Of a stretch of DNA of 59,943 nucleotides, positions 1 through 7,995 are shown piece by piece. Every line of letters begins with the position of its first letter. The first letter of the stretch is position 1. The stretch is from positions 1 through 59,943 of the forward strand of contig JAFTFA010000246.1 in NCBI GenBank assembly GCA_017449785.1. The letters run 5' to 3'. The stretch is from Muribaculaceae bacterium. Lineage in GTDB: Bacteria; Bacteroidota; Bacteroidia; Bacteroidales; Muribaculaceae. The notes below the pieces were generated by a model. That model worked only from the letters and a program-made list of their open reading frames with translations. It was not told the DNA's origin and made no database searches. A program made the position numbers and the translations under genes.

Positions 1-634
1 CCTCGTTGCGCACTTGATAGGTAGCGATGAAGGTGTGGTCGGCCTCCTCGTCGCTATCGTCGATAAGATGGTCGCCGGGACGCACCAGCACCTTGCGCAT
101 GAGGGCCAGGGCCAGGATGACGCCCACCACGCCAAGCGGATAGGTCACGGCGCATCCCAGGGCTGCACCGCTCTCGGGCCGGTGCAGCTGGGCCAACGTC
201 TGCTGGGCGGCAGCCAGCGCGGGCGTATTGGTCGTCGCGCCGCACATGATGCCCACAGCGTCGCTCAGATCGATGCCCAGCAGCGGCAACATCAACGTCA
301 ATATCGTGCCCACCAGCACGACACCTATCGCCCACAGGTTGAGCGTGAGGCCCGACTTGTGGAAGGAACTGAAGAAGCCCGGTCCCACCTGCAAGCCCAG
401 CGCATAGACAAAGAGCACGAGGCCGAAGTTCTGGGCATATTGCAGCATGTCGCCGTCGATCGACAGGCCCAAGTATCCCGCCAGAATGCCCAAGAAGAAG
501 ACAAAAGCGACGCCGAGCGACACACCCAGCACGCGTATCTTGCCCAGGGCAAGCCCGCAGGCACACAGTAGCGAGAGTACGACCACGGCCTGTACCGACG
601 AATGGGTCATGAATATGTCAGTCAGCCACTGCAT
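1..634 (-). CDS. YidE/YbjL-type (AspT-like) putative transporter, 3' end off window
   Basis: The first 211 codons are inside the window and the C-terminus lies beyond base 1. The protein opens MQWLTDIFMTHSSVQAVVV and runs through closely packed hydrophobic segments. It carries family blocks such as FVFFLGILAGYLG, ALGLQVGPGFFSSF and CGATTNTPALAAAQQTL. These match the aspartate-alanine-antiporter duplication domain of YidE/YbjL transporters, whose full-length members have two membrane halves around TrkA_C domains (about 550 residues). The substrate is unknown. The ATG at 634 overlaps the last 13 bases of the glycerate kinase gene, so translation is probably coupled. The family is clear; the substrate cannot be read from the sequence. 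Confidence 0.85.
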   Translation of the reverse strand, partial: MQWLTDIFMTHSSVQAVVVLSLLCACGLALGKIRVLGVSLGVAFVFFLGILAGYLGLSIDGDMLQYAQNFGLVLFVYALGLQVGPGFFSSFHKSGLTLNLWAIGVVLVGTILTLMLPLLGIDLSDAVGIMCGATTNTPALAAAQQTLAQLHRPESGAALGCAVTYPLGVVGVILALALMRKVLVRPGDHLIDDSDEEADHTFIATYQVRNE

Positions 635-1752
635 GATGTTGATTTCAAGTCAGTTATTAATTGATAAACAGCCCGGGAGACACGCATCAGGGTCGCTTCG
701 GGATCCATCGCCATCTCGCGGGGCAATCCATCGCTCACACCGACAGCGCGCACCAGTCCGGCCGCCGCAGCGTCGAATGCGCTGTCAATCGTGCCACACA
801 CCGCTGCCACGGGGATGCCGCGACGGCGGGCCATCTCAATGACGCAACCCGGGCCCTTGCCCATGAGCGTCTGGTCGTCGAGCCGTCCCTCGCCAGTGAT
901 GACGAGGTCGGCACCGTCCAGGGCCTGTTCCATGCCGTTGCGGGCGAGGACATAAGGTCCTCCAGGAAGCAGTTTACAGTCAAGCAGATGCATCATCAAG
1001 GCAGGAATTCCGCCAGCAGCACCGCAGCCGGCTGTGCCCGAGATCTTGTCGCCCACAATACCTGCCACATGGAGCAGACCGCGCTCCAGTTGCTCCACCT
1101 GTTGGGGCGAGGCCCCTTTTTGGGGCGCAAACAGCCGTGCCGTGCCACGCTCACCGCACAGGTAGGTATCAACGTCGATCAATATCGTGAAACGGCAATC
1201 GGCGACCTCACGGGGCATTCCCCGGGTCTCGACATGAGCGATTTCTTCCAACGACTGTCCGCAGGGATACAGGTAGCGACCATTCTTGTCCAGAAATTCC
1301 ACTCCCAGGGCACACATGATGCCCATCGCCGCGTCGCACGTCGCCGAGCCGCCCAGCCCCAGGACGATGTGCCGCGAGCGGCGTTCCATCGCGTCACGCA
1401 TGAGCATGCCAGTGCCCAGCGTCGTGGCCCGCATCACGTCACGTTGGCCCTCGGGCAGCAGCGCCAGACCGCTGGCGGCGGCCACCTCGATCAAAGCGGT
1501 TCCATCGTCGTCCAGAAAATAATGTGCCTCCACCGGAGCCTGTTGCAACAGCGGCCCCACAGTGGGCACTGTCACCCACTGGCCTTGACGGCCGGCAGCC
1601 AGCACGGCAGTCGTGCCGTCGCCGCCATCGGCAACTGGCACACAGGCCGTGTTGACGTCATCAAGGCCGCACAAGACACCCTGTGCGGCCTCGTTAAGTT
1701 GTTGGGACGTTACCGAGCCTTTGAACTTATCAAATGCCAGAACGACCTTCAT
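622..1752 (-). CDS. Glycerate kinase
   Basis: Phosphorylates D-glycerate with ATP in the cytoplasm, feeding glycolysis. The 376-residue protein starts MKVVLAFDKFKGS, the standard N-terminus of GlxK/GarK-type kinases. It carries ADGGDGT near residue 46, GLGGSATCDAAMG in the middle and ITGEGRLDDQT near residue 285, all diagnostic. An in-frame start seven codons upstream would run into the preceding gene, so the ATG at 1752, one base after that gene's TGA, is preferred. It sits between a lipoprotein gene and a transporter gene with essentially no spacing, which suggests one transcript. Whether the product is 2- or 3-phosphoglycerate cannot be told from sequence. Confidence 0.93.
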   Translation of the reverse strand: MKVVLAFDKFKGSVTSQQLNEAAQGVLCGLDDVNTACVPVADGGDGTTAVLAAGRQGQWVTVPTVGPLLQQAPVEAHYFLDDDGTALIEVAAASGLALLPEGQRDVMRATTLGTGMLMRDAMERRSRHIVLGLGGSATCDAAMGIMCALGVEFLDKNGRYLYPCGQSLEEIAHVETRGMPREVADCRFTILIDVDTYLCGERGTARLFAPQKGASPQQVEQLERGLLHVAGIVGDKISGTAGCGAAGGIPALMMHLLDCKLLPGGPYVLARNGMEQALDGADLVITGEGRLDDQTLMGKGPGCVIEMARRRGIPVAAVCGTIDSAFDAAAAGLVRAVGVSDGLPREMAMDPEATLMRVSRAVYQLITDLKSTSCSG

Positions 1753-1753
1753 C

Positions 1754-2641
1754 TCAATCCACCTTGATAACAAGGAAGTTGGACTTCTCCCAGAAGAGAG
1801 CAGGATTCAGGATGTTCAGCGTCATCGTGCCACCATGGTCCACGATCTCGTAGGAGCCCTTGGGATGGTTGGTCAGCAGTTGGGCCTTATTGCTGTGCAG
1901 GGGCACCTCGTTCAAGGTGCGGCGATCGGCCTTGGTGAAATAGGACATCTCAAAGTCGCCCTCCAGGATCTTGGTCTTGCGCAGGAATCCGCTCTCGATG
2001 ATCTTGTGGTCCTTGAGTTCCTTCTTGGAACCGATGACGTAGTAGCAAGTGTTCAGGTTGTTCACCTCGTTGGTGAGCTGCCTGGATTCCTCCTGGGCGG
2101 CCTCTTTCTCGCGGGTGACAGCCTTGTTGACGGTGTTGAGCGAGTCCACGCTCTGGTTCAGATTCTTGATCTGGATGTGGGCGGCAGCCAGCTGGTCGGT
2201 CAGGGTGTTGATAGTCTGCTGCTGCTCGTCGAGCTGCTGCTTGAGGCTGGCGATGGTCTTCTCCATCTTGCTGTTGTAGTTGGTGGACTGTTTCAGCCGC
2301 TTCTCCAGTTCCTCGAGGCGCTGCCTGTGCTTGTTGATGGATTCCTGGATGAGCACGATGTCGTCGCGCAGTTGTTTCTTGCGGTCGGGAGTCTCACTGC
2401 TCAGGTTGTTGACCGACACGATGTCCTCCAGTTCCTTGATCTGGTCCATGCCGGTCGCGATGTCGGTCATGAGTTCCATGAGGCTGTCACGCTCGGCATT
2501 GGCCGTGTTGATCGAGTCTTGCAATACCGCATTCAAGGAGTCGAGCCGCATGGCGTCCTGCTCCTGCTTGTTGATGCGCTGGCAGGCCGGCATCACAGCC
2601 AGCCCAATCATCAGCCAAACGAAATAAGAAATCTTTCTCAT
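1754..2641 (-). CDS. Coiled-coil lipoprotein of unknown function
   Basis: 295 residues. The N-terminus MRKISYFVWLMIGLAVMPAC is a signal peptide ending in a lipobox-like cysteine at residue 20. Residues of about 25-200 are almost entirely charged heptad-like sequence (KQLRDDIVLIQESINKHRQ, then Q/L/N-rich), predicted as one long coiled coil. A compact C-terminal part follows, with YVIGSKKELKDHKIIESGF and a final beta-rich tail. This pattern matches conserved Bacteroidales envelope proteins without an assigned role. It lies directly upstream of glycerate kinase on the same strand. Function unknown; lipid anchoring is inferred from the lipobox. Confidence 0.8.
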   Translation of the reverse strand: MRKISYFVWLMIGLAVMPACQRINKQEQDAMRLDSLNAVLQDSINTANAERDSLMELMTDIATGMDQIKELEDIVSVNNLSSETPDRKKQLRDDIVLIQESINKHRQRLEELEKRLKQSTNYNSKMEKTIASLKQQLDEQQQTINTLTDQLAAAHIQIKNLNQSVDSLNTVNKAVTREKEAAQEESRQLTNEVNNLNTCYYVIGSKKELKDHKIIESGFLRKTKILEGDFEMSYFTKADRRTLNEVPLHSNKAQLLTNHPKGSYEIVDHGGTMTLNILNPALFWEKSNFLVIKVD

Positions 2642-2720
2642 ACCTATCAGGATTTGTTGTTTTGTTTCCTTTTCTTTATTTAAGTGCTTGTAATATTTTC
2701 TTCCCTATTCTATACAGTAG

Positions 2721-3455
2721 CTACACCCGGGCGTTCTTGCCCTTGAAGGCGGCATACTTGTCCACCTTGACCGTCGTTGCCGGTGGTGCCCCGGCCACGA
2801 TGATGACAATCTCGCCCCGCGGCTCGACGGCGGTGAAGTGCTCCACCAGCTCGCCCAGGGTGCCGTTGTGGGTCGTATTGTGCAGCTTGCTGATCTCGCG
2901 CACCACACTGGCCTCGCGATCGCTGCCGAAGGTTTCTGCCATCTGCTGTAGTGTCTTCAAGAGCCTCAACGGCGATTCATAGAAGACCATCGTCAACGGC
3001 TGCTGCCGCAGCTCCTCCAGGCGCGTGGCACGGCCTTTCTTCTGAGGCAGGAAGCCCTCAAAGACGAAGCGGTCACACGGCAGACCCGAATTGACCAGCG
3101 CCGGCACAAATGCGGTCGCTCCCGGCAACGTCTCGACCTCGACACCGCGGCGGCGGCACTCGCGCGACAGCAGGAAACCCGGGTCACTGAAGCCCGGCGT
3201 GCCCGCGTCGCTGATCAGGGCCATCACCGCACCGCCCAGCAACTGCTCGACGACGGCGGCGACGGCTTCGTGCTCATTGAACTTGTGATGGCTGCGCATG
3301 GGCGTCGAGATACCGAAGTGCTTGAGCAGCACGCCGCTTGTGCGGGTATCCTCGGCCAGGACGGTGTCCACGGCCTTGAGCACCTCGACGGCGCGAGGCG
3401 TCATGTCACCCAGGTTCCCGACGGGAGTCGGCACTATGTAGAGTTTGCCTGCCAT
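2721..3455 (-). CDS. rsmI: 16S rRNA (cytidine1402-2'-O)-methyltransferase
   Basis: Transfers a methyl group from S-adenosylmethionine to the ribose of C1402 in 16S rRNA. The 244-residue protein starts MAGKLYIVPTPVGNLGDMTPRA and contains LAEDTRTSG, ALISDAGTPGFSDPG and PCDRFVFEGFLP, all hallmarks of the RsmI branch of the tetrapyrrole-methylase superfamily. It is shorter than E. coli RsmI (about 286 residues) and lacks the extra C-terminal domain. It follows the acidic-protein gene by 15 bases and probably shares its transcript. Confidence 0.95.
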   Translation of the reverse strand: MAGKLYIVPTPVGNLGDMTPRAVEVLKAVDTVLAEDTRTSGVLLKHFGISTPMRSHHKFNEHEAVAAVVEQLLGGAVMALISDAGTPGFSDPGFLLSRECRRRGVEVETLPGATAFVPALVNSGLPCDRFVFEGFLPQKKGRATRLEELRQQPLTMVFYESPLRLLKTLQQMAETFGSDREASVVREISKLHNTTHNGTLGELVEHFTAVEPRGEIVIIVAGAPPATTVKVDKYAAFKGKNARV

Positions 3456-3470
3456 CGCAGTCCGTCAATA

Positions 3471-4481
3471 CTATTTCTGGAAATGTTTGCGCACGATAGC
3501 CATGAAGTCCTTCACGGCCTGGTTCTCGCGGTCCCAATTCAACTGGCTGTAGAAATACAGTTCGGCGTTACCATAGGTGCGCATCATCTCGATATGCTCG
3601 ATGGCGGTGTCCATGGCGTTGGCACTGCCGGCAAACAGTTCGCGCTGGAAGCGGAAGCGGTCGTTCAGCGAGAATGCCTTGCGGATGTCCTTAGACATGG
3701 TGCGCTGCAACTTCTCATCGACGCGCAGGGGGCCGACCGGCTCATCGTCCACCTCGGGGAACTCGGTGGGCAGGGGCGGAATGGGGATCTCGTCGGCGGG
3801 CTCGGGAACGCGGTCGTCATCGGCCTCGATAAACTCGACAGTGATGTCGGGCTCATCCTCGGCCTCGGGCAAGATGGCCGGGTCGGGCTCGGGGACGGGC
3901 TCGTCGCTGGTGTCAACCGGGGGACGGAATACCGGCGGCTGCACCACGACAGGCTTCTCGACGGCAGCGGGAGCAGGCTCGACGGCAGGCTCGGGAGCGG
4001 CATCCTCGTCGGGAGCATCGATAAACTCGACGGTGATGTCATCGTCGGGCTCGCGTTCCTCGACAGGCACCTGGGCAGGTGCATCGACAGGCTCATGCTT
4101 GGGCTCCTCATAGTCGAGGGTGAATACCTCCTTGAATTCCTCACCATTATCGTGCTGCCACGTCTCGTCGGCATCATAGTCCTCCTCGGGCAAATGGGGA
4201 GCAACGGGCTCGGTGGGAGAGACGGATTCTGCCGTGGGGACCGATTCTACAGGAGCGGGCGTCGGAGCGGGGGCATCCAGCTTGGCAGGCTCCTCGGGCT
4301 CGCCGGCAGGAGCGCCGGCCTGGACGGCCATGCCACACATCTCGGCCAACTCGCGCACCTTGCGGTGCAATTTATTGGTAATGACATCAGGCGTGTTCTC
4401 CTCGCCCAGGCGACGAGACACGAGCATCAGTCCCTCGATCTCATAGACATGAGACAGCATTTTCTCTATCGACATATTCAT
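3471..4481 (-). CDS. Acidic, proline-rich protein of unknown function
   Basis: 336 residues with three parts. The N-terminal 60 residues look folded (MSIEKMLSHVYEIEGLMLV, then LHRKVRELAEMCG). A central stretch of about residues 65-240 is low-complexity and dominated by D, E, P, A and V, with imperfect repeats such as DITVEFIDAPDEDA and DITVEFIEADDD. The C-terminus is folded and basic-mixed (RVDEKLQRTMSKDIRKAFSLN, ending VKDFMAIVRKHFQK). There is no signal peptide or membrane segment, so it is probably cytoplasmic. Similar proteins are conserved hypotheticals in Bacteroidales. It shares a transcript with rsmI. ATGs at 4481 and 4475 are both possible starts. Confidence 0.8.
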   Translation of the reverse strand: MNMSIEKMLSHVYEIEGLMLVSRRLGEENTPDVITNKLHRKVRELAEMCGMAVQAGAPAGEPEEPAKLDAPAPTPAPVESVPTAESVSPTEPVAPHLPEEDYDADETWQHDNGEEFKEVFTLDYEEPKHEPVDAPAQVPVEEREPDDDITVEFIDAPDEDAAPEPAVEPAPAAVEKPVVVQPPVFRPPVDTSDEPVPEPDPAILPEAEDEPDITVEFIEADDDRVPEPADEIPIPPLPTEFPEVDDEPVGPLRVDEKLQRTMSKDIRKAFSLNDRFRFQRELFAGSANAMDTAIEHIEMMRTYGNAELYFYSQLNWDRENQAVKDFMAIVRKHFQK

Positions 4482-4543
4482 AACCTTCTGTTTTATTGTC
4501 GCTTAGCGTTAATGCGCCAAGGATTTGCTTTACAATGAACCTG

Positions 4544-4573
4544 CAAGTTTACGAACTTTTTTTAAATCAACAA
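4544..4573 (-). promoter_or_regulatory. Bacteroidota-type promoter for the acidic-protein/rsmI unit
   Basis: On the minus strand TTG (4573-4571) is followed after 19 bases by TAAACTTG (4551-4544). This fits the TTG-(19)-TAnnTTTG layout with one mismatch in the -7 box. It lies about 65 bases before the start at 4481. Prediction by pattern only. Confidence 0.45.
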
Positions 4574-6013
4574 CTATTTTCCGTCAAAAAGATTGCAAAG
4601 GAATGTTCCAATCTGTTCACGGATGCTCGCCTGATTGCAGGTGAAATTATTGACCAGCACCGCAAAGGCATAGCGCGGCTCGTCGGCGGGATAGTACCCT
4701 ACAAAGCACTGCACGTGGCGCATGCTGCCCGACTTGAGCACAATCTTGTCGCTCAGCGGGTTGGCCTTCAGGGTATTGCCGGCACGACCGGCAGCCTTGG
4801 GCATCAGGTCACACAGGCGCACGCCGTCAAAGCGGCGATGGGCCATCATCGACAGCATGTCGCCGAAGAAGTTGACCGATGCCTTGTTAGCCCTGGCCAG
4901 GCCACTGCCGTCACGCATGAACAGGGGCTCGGTGTCGATGCCTTGCAGTTCCAGCCAATGCTTGACGGCGGCTACGCCGATGGCATCGAGGTCGGCCGGC
5001 ATGTTCTCAAGCTGCTTCACGTCATACTCGCGCGCCCCGATGGCACGCAGCAGGGCGTGGGCAAACATGTTGTCACTGCGGTCCAGCAGCGAGGTAATGA
5101 TCTCGGTCAATTCGGGGGACTTGTGCAGCACGAGCAATATGGGCTGCCCGTCAACGGCCTCGGCAGCGGCCTCATTGGCTGCAGACAGGGCGATGCCGCT
5201 GGTGTGCAGGGCACGCTCCAGGCTGTCGGCCAGCATGGGAGCGGGCGTGGGGCAGGCATAGGTGTTGCGATACCCCTTGGCCGTCGATTCACCCGTCAGC
5301 ACGAGCGCGGGCACGCTATAGTCCAGATAAGGAGTGATGGCGTTGCGGCCACGACTGCCGCGGCAGCGGCTGATGACCTTGACGCCGGGCACTGGCGGCG
5401 TGATGGACGAGCGGGCCACACGGCCTCGACCGTCCATGGTCCAGGAAACGGTCATCAGGTTGTCATGGAAATTGAGCGAGTGCACCGCAGCCCCGTAGTC
5501 ATAGGCCAGGTCGCCCACGTCCCAGTCCTCATCGAAGTAGGGGTAACCGTAGTAACTGTCATCACAGATGATGCTACCCTCGACACGGTCGATGCCACGC
5601 GCCCTCAGGGCAGCGATGATCTCTTCAACGATATTGGCCTGGCAGGGCAGGAAGACCGAGCCCAGCGTAGGGTCGCCCATACCCTTGACGATGATGTCGC
5701 CATACAGGCATCCGGCCCTCTCCTCGCCTGTGATATAGACCGGCGTCTCAAAGCGGAAGTGCGGGCCCAGCAGTCCCAGCGCGGCCGACGAGACGACAGT
5801 CTTCATTGTTGAGGCGGTGATGTTGGCCTGCTCGGGGCGATAACTGGCAATCGATTTAGCCGAATCCAGGTCGATGACCTGGACGCCCAGCGAGGCATAG
5901 CGCAGCGTGCTGTTGGACACAAACTTGTCGACCGCCTCCTGGGGCGTATAGGATGCCAGCAGCGGCAAAGCAGCCGCCAGGGCAGTTATCATCAGGGATG
6001 TGATTCGTTTCAT
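4574..6013 (-). CDS. dacB: D-alanyl-D-alanine carboxypeptidase/endopeptidase, PBP4 family (S13)
   Basis: Cleaves D-Ala-D-Ala ends and cross-bridges of peptidoglycan outside the inner membrane. The 479-residue protein has a signal peptide (MKRITSLMITALAAALPLLA). All three penicillin-binding motifs are present: SxxK as S68-T-M-K71, SxN as SDN within LLDRSDNMFAHALL, and the KTG equivalent KSG near the C-terminus (IVLKSGSMRHVQC). The spacing, with an insert between the first and second motifs, is that of the S13 DacB/PBP4 family. Its start is 27 bases after the small HExxH membrane gene, suggesting co-transcription. Confidence 0.93.
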   Translation of the reverse strand: MKRITSLMITALAAALPLLASYTPQEAVDKFVSNSTLRYASLGVQVIDLDSAKSIASYRPEQANITASTMKTVVSSAALGLLGPHFRFETPVYITGEERAGCLYGDIIVKGMGDPTLGSVFLPCQANIVEEIIAALRARGIDRVEGSIICDDSYYGYPYFDEDWDVGDLAYDYGAAVHSLNFHDNLMTVSWTMDGRGRVARSSITPPVPGVKVISRCRGSRGRNAITPYLDYSVPALVLTGESTAKGYRNTYACPTPAPMLADSLERALHTSGIALSAANEAAAEAVDGQPILLVLHKSPELTEIITSLLDRSDNMFAHALLRAIGAREYDVKQLENMPADLDAIGVAAVKHWLELQGIDTEPLFMRDGSGLARANKASVNFFGDMLSMMAHRRFDGVRLCDLMPKAAGRAGNTLKANPLSDKIVLKSGSMRHVQCFVGYYPADEPRYAFAVLVNNFTCNQASIREQIGTFLCNLFDGK

Positions 6014-6040
6014 TGGGATGTGACGAGCATTTATCGGTTA

Positions 6041-6373
6041 TTAACGTTTATTGCGGCGACGCAGGTAGCGGCGCCAGGCAAAAAGCGGGCGGGACTTCAG
6101 GTAATCCAGGTTGCGCTGGTTGGCATAGGCCTCACGCTCAAACGAGATGTTCCTGTAAGCATTGCCGCGCATGGGCAGCCTCACCAGCCACTCGACAAGA
6201 TAAGCCAGATAGAAGAAAACGAACAACATCTCGCGCTGCTGCGCCGTGTGGATGCGTTCGTGGTTCATCAGTTCATGGCTCAGATAGACCCCTGGATGCA
6301 CAAACAGCACACCCAGCAGGTTGATGGCCGTGAAGCCCTGGAACGGCAATATCGTGGTCCGCACAATTTTCAC
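6041..6373 (-). CDS. Small membrane protein with HExxH motif
   Basis: About 110 residues from a GTG at 6373. The frame stays open to an ATG at 6469, but a promoter-like TACCTTTG at 6386-6379 lies inside that extension, so the shorter start is preferred. It has a hydrophobic segment (INLLGVLFVHPGVYL), then HERIH (residues 38-42) matching HExxH, a second hydrophobic segment (EMLFVFFYLAYLVEWLV), and FEREAYANQ near residue 78 that could supply a third metal ligand. Known Bacteroidota homologues are uncharacterised. The layout recalls a miniature M56/BlaR1-type metalloprotease core, but that is inference. It lies directly upstream of dacB. Confidence 0.7.
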   Translation of the reverse strand: MKIVRTTILPFQGFTAINLLGVLFVHPGVYLSHELMNHERIHTAQQREMLFVFFYLAYLVEWLVRLPMRGNAYRNISFEREAYANQRNLDYLKSRPLFAWRRYLRRRNKR

Positions 6374-6378
6374 AGCGG

Positions 6379-6410
6379 CAAAGGTACAACATTTTTCCCG
6401 AATCAGCCAA
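6379..6410 (-). promoter_or_regulatory. Promoter at the HExxH-protein/dacB unit
   Basis: Minus-strand TACCTTTG at 6386-6379, with TTG 21 bases upstream (6410-6408). The distance to the GTG at 6373 is only a few bases, so the message would be leaderless or start at a later codon. Confidence 0.5.
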
Positions 6411-6687
6411 TTGCGTAGTACGGTGATGCTTTTACCGGGCACCAATGAAAGGCAATAAACTATACCCAATCATGGTACATACCGAAAGATGATAAAGATG
6501 CTGTAACTACAGCATAAACCGCGGGAATGGCAGGGTGTGAAAGGAACAATACGCCCGTGAGACACATGAGATAGCCACATGCACTGGAGCCACCCTCGAG
6601 GTGAGAAACCGCCTTGATCAAAACGCAGGGATTTAGCTGACAAACACAAAAAAACCATGCAAAAGCAATAAATTATTGCCAAATTAA

Positions 6688-6717
6688 TTGCAAAACAAAC
6701 AAATTGCAGTATCTTTG
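6688..6717 (+). promoter_or_regulatory. Promoter for the MptD-like gene
   Basis: TTG (6688-6690), 19 bases, TATCTTTG (6710-6717), an exact fit to the Bacteroidota consensus. The transcript would have a leader of about 40 bases before the ATG at 6763. That leaves no room for a riboswitch. Confidence 0.75.
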
Positions 6718-6762
6718 TCGCAAATAATCATCAAATAACGACCCTAACGTGACCATTCTATT

Positions 6763-7341
6763 ATGCAACGAGCTGTAAGATTAATCGGATTGGCATTATT
6801 ATATGTATTAGCATTCGTCATCGTCGAGGTGCTCGGTGCCATGCACCCCTACGTCTGGACCTACAGCGCCGTCCCCGCAGCCCTGGTAGCAGCCTGGCCC
6901 TACTACAAGCTCTGCCAGCGATACCCCTTGCCCGGCATGGCCATGCTGTGTGCCCTGATGCTGCTGATGCTCAACTTCCTGTTCGGACAAGGTCATGAGA
7001 TTTTCGCCCTGGGATGCATCATCCTGGGCTTCATTGCCGAGGGCTTCCGCAAGTTCCTGGGCAACTGCCGCGGCCGTCTCGGCACCATCGCCAGCTATGC
7101 CACCATGTCGCTCATCCCCTTCACCAAGACCTGCGTCTGGTGGGTAAACTTTGACCTGGCCAACAACATGACCATCTACAACAAGCAAGACATCTACTAC
7201 GCCACCCTGGGCCGAATGCTCAATTTCCAGGTGCTCACCGTGATGGTCATCCTCACCCTGGTGCTGGCCATCGCCTCCATGTGGTTACTCACCCGCCACT
7301 GGCGCCCCCGCGAGCGTTACCACGTGATCATCGAGAAATAA
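6763..7341 (+). CDS. MptD/Trep_Strep-type putative ECF transporter S component
   Basis: 192 residues, almost entirely hydrophobic, with about five to six membrane segments (LIGLALLYVLAFVIVEVLG, AMLCALMLLMLNFLFG, FALGCIILGFIAEGF, and LTVMVILTLVLAIASMWLL at the C-terminus). Size and layout resemble the MptD family of putative substrate-binding S components of energy-coupling-factor transporters. No EcfA/EcfT partner is in the window, and the substrate is unknown. It is a single-gene unit with its own promoter and a strong terminator. The family call is moderate; an inner-membrane location is secure. Confidence 0.65.
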   Translation: MQRAVRLIGLALLYVLAFVIVEVLGAMHPYVWTYSAVPAALVAAWPYYKLCQRYPLPGMAMLCALMLLMLNFLFGQGHEIFALGCIILGFIAEGFRKFLGNCRGRLGTIASYATMSLIPFTKTCVWWVNFDLANNMTIYNKQDIYYATLGRMLNFQVLTVMVILTLVLAIASMWLLTRHWRPRERYHVIIEK

Positions 7342-7370
7342 AGCATCCCTCACGGGTGATACAACTCCAC

Positions 7371-7415
7371 GGGGCAAAGGACAGCCACACGGCGTGCCTT
7401 TGCCCCGATTTTTTG
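7371..7415 (+). terminator. Intrinsic terminator of the MptD-like gene
   Basis: Perfect 10-bp stem GGGGCAAAGG (7371-7380) with CCTTTGCCCC (7397-7406), followed by GATTTTTTGT. Confidence 0.9.
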
Positions 7416-7488
7416 TCCCCTGCAAGCACTACGGCAGCCCATAACGGCGTCCCAAAATCATTTTTTTGAAAAAAATCGGCCAAAATGC

Positions 7489-7518
7489 TTGCAGGAATAA
7501 AAAAAAGCAGTACCTTTG
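7489..7518 (+). promoter_or_regulatory. Promoter of tRNA-Ser
   Basis: TTG (7489-7491), 19 bases, TACCTTTG (7511-7518), then about 36 bases to the mature tRNA 5' end. Confidence 0.75.
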
Positions 7519-7554
7519 CAGTCGCTATTTGAAAATACTTTCAGCATAGCTACC

Positions 7555-7641
7555 GGAGAGGTGGGTGAGTGGCTGAAACCAGCAGTTTGCTAAACTGCCG
7601 TAGGGGTAACTCTACCGCAAGTTCGAATCTTGTCCTCTCCG
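7555..7641 (+). tRNA. tRNA-Ser(GCT)
   Basis: 87 bases without an encoded CCA. The acceptor stem is GGAGAGG (7555-7561) with CCTCTCC (7634-7640) and a G discriminator, the base expected for serine. The anticodon stem GCAGT/ACTGC encloses the loop TTGCTAA, giving anticodon GCT (7589-7591), which reads AGC/AGU. A long variable arm (GTAGGGGTAACTCTACC) marks it as a class II serine tRNA. GTTCGAATC forms the T loop. Confidence 0.96.
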
Positions 7642-7644
7642 CTT

Positions 7645-7692
7645 AATTAGGGTTAACAATTGAGAAATCAGATTGTTAGCCCTAATTTTTTA
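7645..7692 (+). terminator. Terminator after tRNA-Ser
   Basis: A 16-bp stem with one G-U pair: AATTAGGGTTAACAAT (7645-7660) with ATTGTTAGCCCTAATT (7672-7687), then a T run. It sits four bases after the tRNA. Confidence 0.9.
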
Positions 7693-7995
7693 AAATTCCA
7701 TAGACACGGAATAGATAATGGCTCAGCGGAAAATGAGTGGGGCTGTCGTGTGATCGATGACCACACTCATCCCACACCTTTTATCGGGTGAGCCAGTATA
7801 ATACTTGTTCACAAGCGAACAGAACGCGTATAGACGATAAAAAGAGTCATCCGAACAGATAACCCTTTTTCAACCGGGGACACCCCAGTCCAGAATTGGA
7901 ACACGTCCAATGTTCTATTTGCAATAATCACACTTTTCTTCTTTCCGGCAAAAGGAGACCAGATTTTTCACTTGTTAAGGAGTACTGTCAAACAC
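7693..7995. other. Intergenic region without a recognised gene
   Basis: About 300 bases between the tRNA terminator and the 3' end of the HAD gene. No convincing reading frame is present. Short dyads occur, such as ATGAGTG near 7732 facing CACTCAT near 7770, GTTCACAAGCGAAC near 7808, and GGGGACACCCC near 7879. T-rich stretches lie on both strands. No integrase remnant or repeat of the tRNA 3' end was seen. It could hold a small RNA, but nothing proves this. Confidence 0.4.

Noticed and set aside
6470..6682. 70-residue open frame upstream of the HExxH protein
   Set aside because: Composition is not protein-like, no family match, and it lies in a region between two divergent promoters.
6720..6762. 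Riboswitch upstream of the MptD-like transporter
   Set aside because: The predicted leader is only about 40 bases, too short for a known metabolite-binding riboswitch.
7555..7995. Integration site of a mobile element at tRNA-Ser
   Set aside because: No integrase gene, no repeat of the tRNA 3' end and no shift to foreign genes downstream.
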